From NCBI RefSeq assembly GCF_000336695.1, contig NZ_AOMC01000070.1, positions 1,023 to 65,022 of the forward strand: a stretch of 64,000 nt of DNA. Reading direction: 5' to 3'. This DNA is from Halococcus morrhuae DSM 1307. Lineage in GTDB: Archaea; Halobacteriota; Halobacteria; Halobacteriales; Halococcaceae. A program made the position numbers and the translations under genes. The first letter of the stretch is position 1. Every line of letters starts with the position of its first letter. Positions 24,880 to 32,071 of the stretch are shown one piece after another. The notes beneath the pieces were generated by a model, which did not search any database, was not told the origin of the DNA, and was given only the letters and a program-made list of their open reading frames with translations.

Positions 24880-24965
24880 CACATAAATTATCCTATTATC
24901 TCATCTGTGTTCTGGCTGAAAAATCATGGTATATTTTATTACCTTTCAACATATATCGATAGTAC
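24880..24965. promoter_or_regulatory. AT-rich island before membrane channel gene
   Basis: About 85 bases between two divergent genes are strikingly AT-rich, with CATAAATTATCC, GGTATATTTTATTACC and ATATATCGATAG. GGTATATTTTATTACC (24929-24944) is itself a near-palindrome (GGTA at one end, TACC at the other). Several TATA-like elements overlap here; the nearest to the ATG at 25015 is about 60 bases away, so a leadered transcript or regulatory binding is likely. Confidence 0.45.
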
Positions 24966-25014
24966 GGTCGATCACGGATGCGGAACGCTCCCGTACGATC
25001 GGCCGCTACGAACC

Positions 25015-26118
25015 ATGAACCATGCATACACGCTCGAAAGCACAGTGCTACAGCTACAGGTCCCACAGTTCCTCCAGGAGACTGTCGCGGGCATCATCGC
25101 GTTCCTGCCGGTGCTTCTCAGCGCCATCGTCGTCCTGCTCGTCGGCTGGATAGTCGGTCGGCTCCTCGGTGCCGTCGTCACCCGCGTCGTCGAGGGGATC
25201 GGCCTCTCGGAGTATACACAGGGGACGCCGCTCGAACAGGACGATCGCGGCGACGGCGGTATCGCGGGCGCGCTCGGAAAGCTCGTCAAATACATCGTCT
25301 ATTTCTACGCCGCACTCGCCGCATCGGACATCCTCGGCATCGCGATCCTCTCGCAGTTGCTCTCGGACATCGGCACGTTTCTGCCGGTCATCCTCTCAGC
25401 GGTCGTCGTTCTCGTCATCGGGTTCGTCGTTGGACGGATCGTTGGCGGCATCATCGCGGACGTCGTCGGCGGGTTCAACCTCGGGAGCTACTTCCACGAC
25501 ACGCCGCTCGAACGGGTTACGCGGTCGGCCGGCGGCATCGGCGGCATCGTCGGCACGCTCGTCGAGTACTACATCTACTTCCTCACGCTGCTCACCGCGG
25601 CGGGTATCCTGCAGATCCCGGCGCTGTCGCGGCTGTTGAACGACTTCGCCGGGTTCGTTCCGGCGCTCATCGGCGGGGTGGCCGTCCTCATCGTCGGCGC
25701 ACTCGCCGCGGAGTTCGTCGAGGACGTCGTCGCCAGCACCGACGGGAGCCGGCTGACGGATCTCGTCGGCCTCGGGGTGAAACTGTTCGTCTACTACCTC
25801 GCCATCACCATCGCGCTCGACACGATGGGTTTCGATGCGACTGTGCTCACGACGCTGTTCACCTCGTTCGTGACCGCCTTCTTCGGCGCGCTCGCGGTCG
25901 CTCTCGCCCTCGCCATCGGTATCGGTCTCGGCTGGGGCAGCAAGGACTACGTCGCCGAGAACATCGACGATTGGCTGTCGAGCGCGCGCAGTAGTGCCGA
26001 CGATCTCACTGAGGAGGGTGGGACTACCGGAACTCGCGGTACCGACGACCGGGACACGTTCGACGACGACACGCGGGGCGGTTCCGGGCCGAGTGGCACG
26101 GGCGACCCCGACGTCTGA
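25015..26118 (+). CDS. MscS-related membrane protein with triplicated helix repeat
   Basis: A 367-residue integral membrane protein containing conserved TM-helix repeats (PF05552-like) found in the MscS channel superfamily. Three copies of one unit can be seen: FLPVLLSAIVVLLVGWIVGR, FLPVILSAVVVLVIGFVVGR and FVPALIGGVAVLIVGALAAE, each followed by an amphipathic segment, with TPLEQ or TPLER after the first two. The C-terminal 60 residues are hydrophilic and acidic (Gly/Asp/Thr-rich). No full MscS beta domain is present, so ion conduction is uncertain. The start at 25015 excludes a long antisense-derived extension. It precedes an AI-2E family gene by 47 bases. Confidence 0.85.
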   Translation: MNHAYTLESTVLQLQVPQFLQETVAGIIAFLPVLLSAIVVLLVGWIVGRLLGAVVTRVVEGIGLSEYTQGTPLEQDDRGDGGIAGALGKLVKYIVYFYAALAASDILGIAILSQLLSDIGTFLPVILSAVVVLVIGFVVGRIVGGIIADVVGGFNLGSYFHDTPLERVTRSAGGIGGIVGTLVEYYIYFLTLLTAAGILQIPALSRLLNDFAGFVPALIGGVAVLIVGALAAEFVEDVVASTDGSRLTDLVGLGVKLFVYYLAITIALDTMGFDATVLTTLFTSFVTAFFGALAVALALAIGIGLGWGSKDYVAENIDDWLSSARSSADDLTEEGGTTGTRGTDDRDTFDDDTRGGSGPSGTGDPDV

Positions 26119-26136
26119 ACCCGTTCGCACAACGAC

Positions 26137-26142
26137 TTTTTA
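26137..26142 (+). promoter_or_regulatory. TATA-like box for the AI-2E family gene
   Basis: TTTTTA lies 24-29 bases before the ATG at 26166. The same T-run could also help terminate the upstream transcript. Confidence 0.4.
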
Positions 26143-26165
26143 CCCGTTCCGGCTCTGTTCGCGGC

Positions 26166-27431
26166 ATGGCTAGCCTGCTCGGCGACTACGACCGCTCGCG
26201 GATCCCGGTCTGGCTCCTGGCGGTCGTCTTCTCGCTCGCGCTCTCGTTCATCATCTGGCGATATATCGGGACGTTCGTTCTCGGACTGTTCGTCTACTAC
26301 ATCACGCGCCCGATCCACCGTCGGCTCGCCGATCACATCCCGACGTCGAGCCTCGCGGCGGCGGTCTCGCTGTCGACGGTCGCGCTGCCGGTGATCGTGC
26401 TCATCGGCTACACGCTCTACGTCGGGACGTTTCAGCTCGCCGATATCGCCGAGAGTGCGAACCTCCAACCCGTGCTCGACGCACTCGAACCGTACGTCGA
26501 GAACGCTGGCGTCGGCACCGAGCCACAGGCCGTCATCAGCTCGGCGATCGAGAACCCACAGCAGTTCCTGAGCGGCGGCGTGATCGACGCGATCACCGAG
26601 GCTGCGACGCCGCTGTTCGCGTATCTCGGCGCGTTCGGCAACGCGCTCATCCACCTGTTCGTCGTGCTGGCGCTCGCCTTCTACCTCCTGCGCGACGACC
26701 ACAAGCTCGCGGCGTGGTTTCGCAGCCAGCTCGCCGGCGACGGGACGCCAATGTACGCCTACCTCGACGCGGTCGATCGCAATCTGAAGACGATCTACTT
26801 CGGTAACATCCTGAACGCCTTCTCGACGGCGATCCTCGCGGCGATCTCGTACAACCTGCTCAACGCCGTCAGCCCGGCCGGCGTCGCCGTGCCCTCGCCC
26901 ACGCTTCTGGGACTGCTCACCGGCGTCGGCAGTCTCGTACCGGTCATCGGCATGAAGATCGTCTACGTCCCGGTCGCGCTGTTGCTCGGCGTCGAGGCCG
27001 TTCTCGTCAGCCCCGCACTGCTCTGGTTCCCGCTCGTCTTCGCAGCCGTTTCGCTGGTCATCGTCGATACGATCCCCGACCTCGTGCTCCGACCCTACGT
27101 CTCCGGCCGGGATCTCCACACCGGCTCGGTGATGATCGCCTACATCATCGGTCCACTCCTCTTCGGCTGGTACGGACTCTTCCTCGGGCCGCTGTTGCTC
27201 GTGCTGTTCGTTCACTTCGCCCGCATCCTCCTGCCGGAGCTCATCCGTGGCGAACCGCTCACCGCACGGGCGACGGCGGGCAACCCGCTCCACCCGTCCA
27301 ACGAGCTCTCCGTCCCTGAACCGGAACCGGTCGATCCGACGGACGAGTCGGACGCCGAGACCGATGGCGCAGGGCCTGCCGACGACGAGTCGTCACGATC
27401 GCTCGACGACGGGACTGGAAATAGGGAATAA
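26166..27431 (+). CDS. AI-2E family transporter (PerM-like membrane protein)
   Basis: A 421-residue membrane protein of the AI-2E/PerM family (PF01594). About eight hydrophobic segments are visible, among them VWLLAVVFSLALSFIIWRYI at the start, IHLFVVLALAFYLLRDD in the middle and the signature region LLGLLTGVGSLVPVIGMKIV and IGPLLFGWYGLFLGPLLLVL. The last 70 residues form an acidic soluble tail. Members export small molecules or act as Na+/H+ antiporters; the substrate here is unknown. It is probably transcribed from its own promoter, directly after the MscS-like gene. Confidence 0.92.
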   Translation: MASLLGDYDRSRIPVWLLAVVFSLALSFIIWRYIGTFVLGLFVYYITRPIHRRLADHIPTSSLAAAVSLSTVALPVIVLIGYTLYVGTFQLADIAESANLQPVLDALEPYVENAGVGTEPQAVISSAIENPQQFLSGGVIDAITEAATPLFAYLGAFGNALIHLFVVLALAFYLLRDDHKLAAWFRSQLAGDGTPMYAYLDAVDRNLKTIYFGNILNAFSTAILAAISYNLLNAVSPAGVAVPSPTLLGLLTGVGSLVPVIGMKIVYVPVALLLGVEAVLVSPALLWFPLVFAAVSLVIVDTIPDLVLRPYVSGRDLHTGSVMIAYIIGPLLFGWYGLFLGPLLLVLFVHFARILLPELIRGEPLTARATAGNPLHPSNELSVPEPEPVDPTDESDAETDGAGPADDESSRSLDDGTGNRE

Positions 27432-27437
27432 ACCACG

Positions 27438-27456
27438 CCCGGATGGTTTATCCGGG
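27438..27456. promoter_or_regulatory. palindrome CCCGGAT-GGTTT-ATCCGGG over a TATA-like box
   Basis: A perfect 7-base inverted repeat encloses GTTTATCC, which lies 24-31 bases before the ATG at 27477. A protein bound here would block TBP, so this is a good candidate repressor operator for the quinone oxidoreductase gene. Confidence 0.45.
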
Positions 27457-27476
27457 TAGACCCCTAACCATCGGTG

Positions 27477-28445
27477 ATGAAAGCCGTAGAAATCACCGAA
27501 TTCGGCGACAGTGACGTCATCGAGACGACCGAGCGCGAGGTCCCGGAGCCCGGCGACGGCGAGGTCCGTGTCGCCGTCGAGGCAGCGGGGATCAACTTCG
27601 CGGACATCATGCAGCGCCGTGGTCACTACGTCGGTGGTCCGGAGCCGCCGTACGTGCCGGGCATGGAAGCTGCCGGCACCATCGATGCGGTCGGCGACGG
27701 CGTCGACCGCGAGGTCGGCGAGCGCGTGGTCGCCATGACCGACGAGGGCTACGCCGAGTACACCACCGCCGACGCCGCCGGACTGTTCGACATCCCGGAA
27801 TCGATGAGCTTTCCCGAAGCAGCGGGCTTTCCCGTCCAGTTCCTGACCGCCCACAACACGCTGTTCGAGTGGGGTGGGTTGGAAGAGGACGAGCGCGTGC
27901 TGATTCACGCGGCCGCGGGCGGCGTCGGGACCGCCGCGACACAGCTCGCGAGCGAGGCCGGCGCGGAGGTCTTCGGCACCGCGAGCACGCAGGAGAAGCT
28001 CGATCTCGCCGAACGCCTCGGGCTCGACCATCCTATCAACTACACCGAGACCGAGTTCGCCGAAGCGGTGAACGACGCTACCGACGGCGAGGGCGTCGAT
28101 CTCGTTCTCGACGGGATCGGCGGCGACACCACGACTGACAGCCTCGACTGTCTCACCCACTTCGGCCGGATGGTTTCGTACGGTGCCGCGAGCGGCGAAC
28201 CCGGCTATCCCGACACGAGCACGCTGCTGTTCAACAACTTCACCATCCAGGGCTACCATCTCGGCCAGTCGATGCAGCGCGCCCCCGAGCGCGTGCTCGA
28301 TGCCGTCCCGCATCTGACCGAACTGCTCACGAACGGCGAACTCGAAGTGGTCGTCGGCGAGACGTTCCCGCTGGCCGAGGCCGCCGATGCTCACGAGTAC
28401 ATCGAGAACCGGAAGTCGAGCGGCAAGGTCGTTCTCGAACCCTAA
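27477..28445 (+). CDS. NADPH:quinone reductase-like MDR oxidoreductase
   Basis: A 322-residue zinc-independent medium-chain reductase of the quinone oxidoreductase type. The N-terminal MKAVEITEFGDSDVIETTER and GINFADIMQRRG are typical; the zinc-ligand Cys/His are absent. The NADPH loop is HAAAGGVGTAATQLASEAG, with GTASTQEK after it. It is predicted to reduce quinones or alkenals. The start at 27477 is chosen over a GTG one codon earlier. Its promoter is overlapped by a perfect palindrome. The stop overlaps the stop of the convergent mptE gene by four bases. Confidence 0.93.
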   Translation: MKAVEITEFGDSDVIETTEREVPEPGDGEVRVAVEAAGINFADIMQRRGHYVGGPEPPYVPGMEAAGTIDAVGDGVDREVGERVVAMTDEGYAEYTTADAAGLFDIPESMSFPEAAGFPVQFLTAHNTLFEWGGLEEDERVLIHAAAGGVGTAATQLASEAGAEVFGTASTQEKLDLAERLGLDHPINYTETEFAEAVNDATDGEGVDLVLDGIGGDTTTDSLDCLTHFGRMVSYGAASGEPGYPDTSTLLFNNFTIQGYHLGQSMQRAPERVLDAVPHLTELLTNGELEVVVGETFPLAEAADAHEYIENRKSSGKVVLEP

Positions 28446-29134
28446 TCGACCGGTAGCACGCTCGTGTCGATCCCATCGCGCCGCCCGTCGAGAACCGAAA
28501 ACCGCTCGCCGCGCCGGCGTTCGAGCCAGTAGAGCAGTCGTTCGGCCCACACGAGTTTCCGTTTCTTCATCGGAGCCACCGATTCGTCGTCGAAATCCCA
28601 GCCGACGAACTGCAAACTACTCGCCCCGCAGTGATCGGCCAGGAAGGCCGCGCGATCCCCATCGGTGAACCCGCCGAGGTTCACCACCGGACCGGCTGGC
28701 GCGGCTTGGGTCGTAGCGAGCACGTGCTCGATATCGAGGGTCGGTACGATTTCTTCGACCAGCGGACCGTTGTCGCCGTGGGCGTGGACCGCGACCGGCG
28801 TGCCCGCTGCCGTGAGCACCCGTACCGTCTCCGGATTCTTGTCGAGATCGGTGATCATGCAGTCGACGGCGATGCCGGCTTCCTGGAGACGGTCGACGGC
28901 GGTCGAGGCGGCGAACACGCTGCCGTCCGTCGTGTCGGCCGCATCGAGATCGGTTTCGAGCGATGGGCCGGCCCCGGCGATCACGACCGTCTCACCCGTC
29001 ACGTCGAGTCGATCGAGGTCGAACGGGCCGACGAGATCGGCGAGGCGGTCGCGGACGTGCTCGTCGCTTGCGCGGTCGAAGCCGAAGTCGGCGAGAATCG
29101 CCCCGTAGACTGGTTCCCACGTGGTGAAGTTCAT
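28442..29134 (-). CDS. mptE: 6-hydroxymethyl-7,8-dihydropterin pyrophosphokinase, MptE-like
   Basis: A 230-residue DUF115/MptE family enzyme, the archaeal replacement for FolK: it transfers diphosphate from ATP to 6-hydroxymethyl-dihydropterin. Visible motifs are VIAGAGPSLETDLD, an S/T-rich nucleotide loop, IAVDCMITDLDKNPETV and AVHAHGDNGPLVEEIVP. Its ATG overlaps the stop of folP by four bases (29131-29134), with folP upstream on the same strand, so consecutive steps of folate-type pterin synthesis are translationally coupled. Function is assigned from family and this context. Confidence 0.9.
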   Translation of the reverse strand: MNFTTWEPVYGAILADFGFDRASDEHVRDRLADLVGPFDLDRLDVTGETVVIAGAGPSLETDLDAADTTDGSVFAASTAVDRLQEAGIAVDCMITDLDKNPETVRVLTAAGTPVAVHAHGDNGPLVEEIVPTLDIEHVLATTQAAPAGPVVNLGGFTDGDRAAFLADHCGASSLQFVGWDFDDESVAPMKKRKLVWAERLLYWLERRRGERFSVLDGRRDGIDTSVLPVD

Positions 29135-29949
29135 CGCAGCGCAGCTCTGTCGCCGAGTGTGTCACCGATGCGGGCCGCATCGCGGGTCTCGGCGACGTCG
29201 TGGGTGCGGATCACGTCCGCACCGCGCTCGACGGCCAGCGCCGTCGCGGCGAGGCTCGCGGGCAGTCGGCCGTCCGTCTCGCGGCCGACGATCTCGCCGA
29301 GGAAGTTCTTCCGGTTGATCGAGACCAGCATCGGGCGGTCGATGGCTCCGAACGCCGCGAGCCGGCGGAACGTCTCGCGGTCGTCGTCGAGGGTTTTGTC
29401 CTCGCTCCAGCCGCCGAAGGCGGGATCGATGATCGTCTTGCCGGTGAGGTTCTCGGTGAGCGCGTCGTAGATGTCGTCGACGTCCGCGAGCGCGCCGGGC
29501 CGTTCGAGATCCGGCGGACTGGCCATCTTCACGACCGCCGCGTCGTGCGCCTTGCAGACGCGAGGTAGTTCGGGATCGGCGAAGCCACAGACGTCGTTCA
29601 CCATGTCGAAGGTCGCGTCGAGCGCCGCCGCGGCGACCTCGTGATATCGAGTCTCGATCGAGAACACCGCCTCCCCCGTGACGCGCTCGATCGTCTCGAT
29701 GGCCGTATCGAGTCGCTCGCGCTCCTCGGCGGCCGAGAGCACCTCGAAGCGCTTGTTCGCCGATTCGAGCCCCACGTCGATGATCTCCGCGCCCTCGTCG
29801 ATGAGCTCGTCGACGTAGGCGGCGGCGTCGGCGGGGTCGGCGAACACGCTCGGCTCGTAGGGTGACTGGTCGCTGACGTTGAGCACACCCATGATCCGCG
29901 CTGGGTGTCCGTCGCCGATCGGGAGACCGGCGGCCTCGACGGTCTGCAT
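29131..29949 (-). CDS. folP: dihydropteroate synthase
   Basis: A 272-residue TIM-barrel dihydropteroate synthase joining the pterin diphosphate to p-aminobenzoate. Family features are RIMGVLNVSDQSPYEPSVFA, EGAEIIDVGLESANKRF (the usual Gly-Gly-Glu-Ser loop is altered to GLES), MVNDVCGFADPEL, TIIDPAFGGWSEDKTLDDDR and ADVIRTHDVAETRDA. The common bacterial residues GGEST and SRK are diverged (SINRKNFLG is retained in part), as usual in archaeal proteins. The start at 29949 follows GCTTTTGCC at leaderless distance. It is the first gene of the folP-mptE operon. Confidence 0.9.
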   Translation of the reverse strand: MQTVEAAGLPIGDGHPARIMGVLNVSDQSPYEPSVFADPADAAAYVDELIDEGAEIIDVGLESANKRFEVLSAAEERERLDTAIETIERVTGEAVFSIETRYHEVAAAALDATFDMVNDVCGFADPELPRVCKAHDAAVVKMASPPDLERPGALADVDDIYDALTENLTGKTIIDPAFGGWSEDKTLDDDRETFRRLAAFGAIDRPMLVSINRKNFLGEIVGRETDGRLPASLAATALAVERGADVIRTHDVAETRDAARIGDTLGDRAALR

Positions 29950-30001
29950 GGTCGAACGTTGGCGAGCGTGGGCAAAAGCGACCCGTTCGAGGGACGCGCG
30001 A

Positions 30002-30008
30002 CTTTTAG
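30002..30008 (+). promoter_or_regulatory. TATA-like box for the gene at 30031
   Basis: CTTTTAGG-type element 23-29 bases before the ATG at 30031; the divergent folP promoter (GCTTTTGCC, minus strand, about 29971-29979) shares the same interval. Confidence 0.4.
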
Positions 30009-30030
30009 GCACAACCGTCGTATCCGGGGT

Positions 30031-30525
30031 ATGGGCAAGGTCAATATCGCGCTGCGCGGCTGGCGGTTCGACGAGTCGGCGGTGTTCACCGACGACGGTG
30101 ATATCAAACCGATCGACGAGATGGAACCGACGACCAGAGAGCGCATCGTCAGGCTTCGCCAGCTCATCGACTCCCCGTGTCACGCCTGCTGGCTCATCCA
30201 CGGCGACAGCGAGCTCGACGCCTGCAACGACGCGGCAGCCGTCTACGGCGAACCGCTGAGCGAGGTCGTCCTCTGCGAGGAGCACGAACCCGACTTCCGC
30301 TACTGGTTTCGTGAGCAGGGCGGGGCCGACCACCGCGGCGAGCCGGCGCTTCAGGACGCCTTCCACGAGTGGTTCGCCGACGGCGGGCGTGCACCGGAGG
30401 AGTACGAACCGGTCGAGCACGTCGACACCGACCCGACGGCGGTCCCCTCGGTGTCAGGCACGGGATCGGCGGCCGATGCCGAACAGGAGGCCCAGAGCGT
30501 GGACCTCGACAGCCTCGACATCTGA
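30031..30525 (+). CDS. conserved haloarchaeal hypothetical protein with CxxC
   Basis: A 164-residue acidic protein that I cannot assign to a characterised family. The N-terminal MGKVNIALRGWRFDESAVFT is followed by a helical stretch, then SPCHACWLIHGDSELDACND with a CxxC pair, and later VVLCEEHEPDFRYWF with another Cys and His; the four Cys and His could form a zinc site (inference). The last 40 residues are low-complexity acidic. Its stop overlaps the trmJ start (TGATG, 30523-30527), so it is cotranscribed with an RNA methylase gene and may act in the same process. Confidence 0.8.
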   Translation: MGKVNIALRGWRFDESAVFTDDGDIKPIDEMEPTTRERIVRLRQLIDSPCHACWLIHGDSELDACNDAAAVYGEPLSEVVLCEEHEPDFRYWFREQGGADHRGEPALQDAFHEWFADGGRAPEEYEPVEHVDTDPTAVPSVSGTGSAADAEQEAQSVDLDSLDI

Positions 30526-31256
30526 TGGGGGTCGCCGTCGCCGTCGTCGATGCCGAGACGCCGGGCAACGTCGGGACGATCGCGCGGGCGATGAAGAACT
30601 TCGGGTTCGGTAGTTTGCAACTCGTCGACCCGCCCGACCTCGATCCCGACGGCGAGGCCTACGGGTTCGCCGGTCACGCCCGCGAGGACGTCTTGCCGAA
30701 CCACGACGTGCTCACGTTCGACGAACTGGTCTCGGAGTTCTACACGGTGGGGTTCACCGCCATGACCGGCCGTGACGAGGGGCGACACGTCCGCTATCCG
30801 TTCAAGACGCCCGCCGAGCTCGCCGAGCACCTCGCGGATGTCGAGGGCGACATCGCGCTCGTCTTCGGGCGCGAGGGCACAGGATTATCGAACGAGGAGT
30901 TCGCCCGCATCGACGAGGTCTGTTCGATCCCGGCCAGCCCCGACTACCCAGTTCTCAATCTCGGCCAGGCGGCCACGGTCGCTCTCTACGAACTTCGAGG
31001 GCTCACACTCGACGAGATGCACCATCCCGATCGCCACGATCGGGCCGACGAGCGCGCGCTCGAAGGGCTGTACGACCAGTTCCAGTCGTTTCTGGCTGCC
31101 ATCGACCGACCGGAGGAAAAACGCGCGAAAACCGAGCGCATGCTCCGGCGCGTGCTCGGGCGCGCCCACCCGACGGGGCGGGAGGTCACGACGCTGCGCG
31201 GACTGTTCCGCCGGGCGGAGATGCAGATCGACCGTGCACGAGACGAGGAATCGTAG
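30525..31256 (+). CDS. trmJ: tRNA/rRNA 2'-O-methyltransferase, TrmJ-like SPOUT family
   Basis: A 243-residue SpoU-family SPOUT methylase. Motif 1 is VDAETPGNVGTIARAMKNFG, motif 2 ALVFGREGTGLSNEEF and motif 3 PVLNLGQAATVALYEL, which together form the knotted SAM site. The C-terminal extension, helical and basic, is typical of archaeal TrmJ, which makes 2'-O-methylcytidine at tRNA position 32. The start at 30525 shares bases with the preceding stop. It is convergent with the HTH gene. The exact tRNA target is inferred from the family. Confidence 0.9.
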   Translation: MGVAVAVVDAETPGNVGTIARAMKNFGFGSLQLVDPPDLDPDGEAYGFAGHAREDVLPNHDVLTFDELVSEFYTVGFTAMTGRDEGRHVRYPFKTPAELAEHLADVEGDIALVFGREGTGLSNEEFARIDEVCSIPASPDYPVLNLGQAATVALYELRGLTLDEMHHPDRHDRADERALEGLYDQFQSFLAAIDRPEEKRAKTERMLRRVLGRAHPTGREVTTLRGLFRRAEMQIDRARDEES

Positions 31257-31286
31257 TCGGACCGATCGTAGTCGAACCGACGCCGA

Positions 31287-31967
31287 CTACAGATCCGGCG
31301 TCGCTTGCGGTTCGGTCTCCCCGTCGTTGATGACCAGCGTGTTTTCGACGAGGTTGCCGTGTGCGCGCCGGAACCGTTCCGAGAGCGCCTGATGGGAGAT
31401 ATCGAGCTCGTCGGCGAGATCGGCGACCGAGAGATCGCGCGGCACCTCGTAGTAGCCGTGCTCGAACGCCGCATCCAGCGCCTCGGCCTGCTCCTCGGTG
31501 AGGCCGAAGCGGGCGTGACGTTCGTTTTCCATCGCGTAGATGGCCTCGACATCGATCTCGATGTCGTGTTCCTGGCAGAAATCGTACGTCCGTGACAGCG
31601 CATCGCGGTCGGGAAAGAGCAGTCTGAGCTGCCAGCGTCCCCGCTCGCTTTCGGCGTTCAGCACGGTCGCCTGCTCTTCGAGAAGCGCGTGGACGACGAA
31701 CTGGACGCGGGCGATCCACTCCATCCGGTAGAGCCACTCGCCATCGAGATCGGAGAGTCGCTCGACGTTCTCGACGCTCGGGTCCGACGCGAAGGCGTCT
31801 TCGAGCGCTTCACGATCGGACGCGCTCGCCCAGACGAACGGCATGACGCGGTCGACGTCGTGGGCGACGACCCGCTCGACGTCGAAGGTCGCCTCGGGCA
31901 CGCGCTCGATGGCCTCCCCGAGTGCGAACGTCTCGGCAGCGACCGATAGTTCGCCGATGGTGCTCAT
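31287..31967 (-). CDS. bacterioopsin-activator-type HTH-10 transcriptional regulator
   Basis: A 226-residue haloarchaeal regulator. Residues about 1-150 form the Bat-type sensor/effector part (ERGRWQLRLLFPDRDALSRT, FCQEHDIEIDVEAIYAMENE), and the C-terminal HTH-10 domain reads FGLTEEQAEALDAAFEHGYY, then PRDLSVADLADELDISHQAL and SERFRRAHGNLVENTL. Such proteins regulate genes by oxygen, light or metabolite signals, but the target cannot be inferred from context. AGTTATTCC lies 26-33 bases upstream on the minus strand. It is divergent from dnaJ. Confidence 0.9.
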   Translation of the reverse strand: MSTIGELSVAAETFALGEAIERVPEATFDVERVVAHDVDRVMPFVWASASDREALEDAFASDPSVENVERLSDLDGEWLYRMEWIARVQFVVHALLEEQATVLNAESERGRWQLRLLFPDRDALSRTYDFCQEHDIEIDVEAIYAMENERHARFGLTEEQAEALDAAFEHGYYEVPRDLSVADLADELDISHQALSERFRRAHGNLVENTLVINDGETEPQATPDL

Positions 31968-31991
31968 TCACCCAGTCGTGGGCTACGCGGC

Positions 31992-32000
31992 GGAATAACT
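31992..32000 (-). promoter_or_regulatory. TATA-like box for the HTH-10 gene
   Basis: AGTTATTCC on the minus strand lies about 26-33 bases before the ATG at 31967. Confidence 0.4.
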
Positions 32001-32071
32001 ATTTCCCTCCTCGATCGAGCACGAGTATCGAACCCGTTCTGTTGAAGTGTCCGAAGCCAATATACTGGGCA

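Noticed and set aside
23479-25014. Plus-strand open frame that continues into the channel gene
   Set aside because: It is antisense to the GlcD-type enzyme and crosses an AT-rich promoter island; the channel gene starts at 25015.
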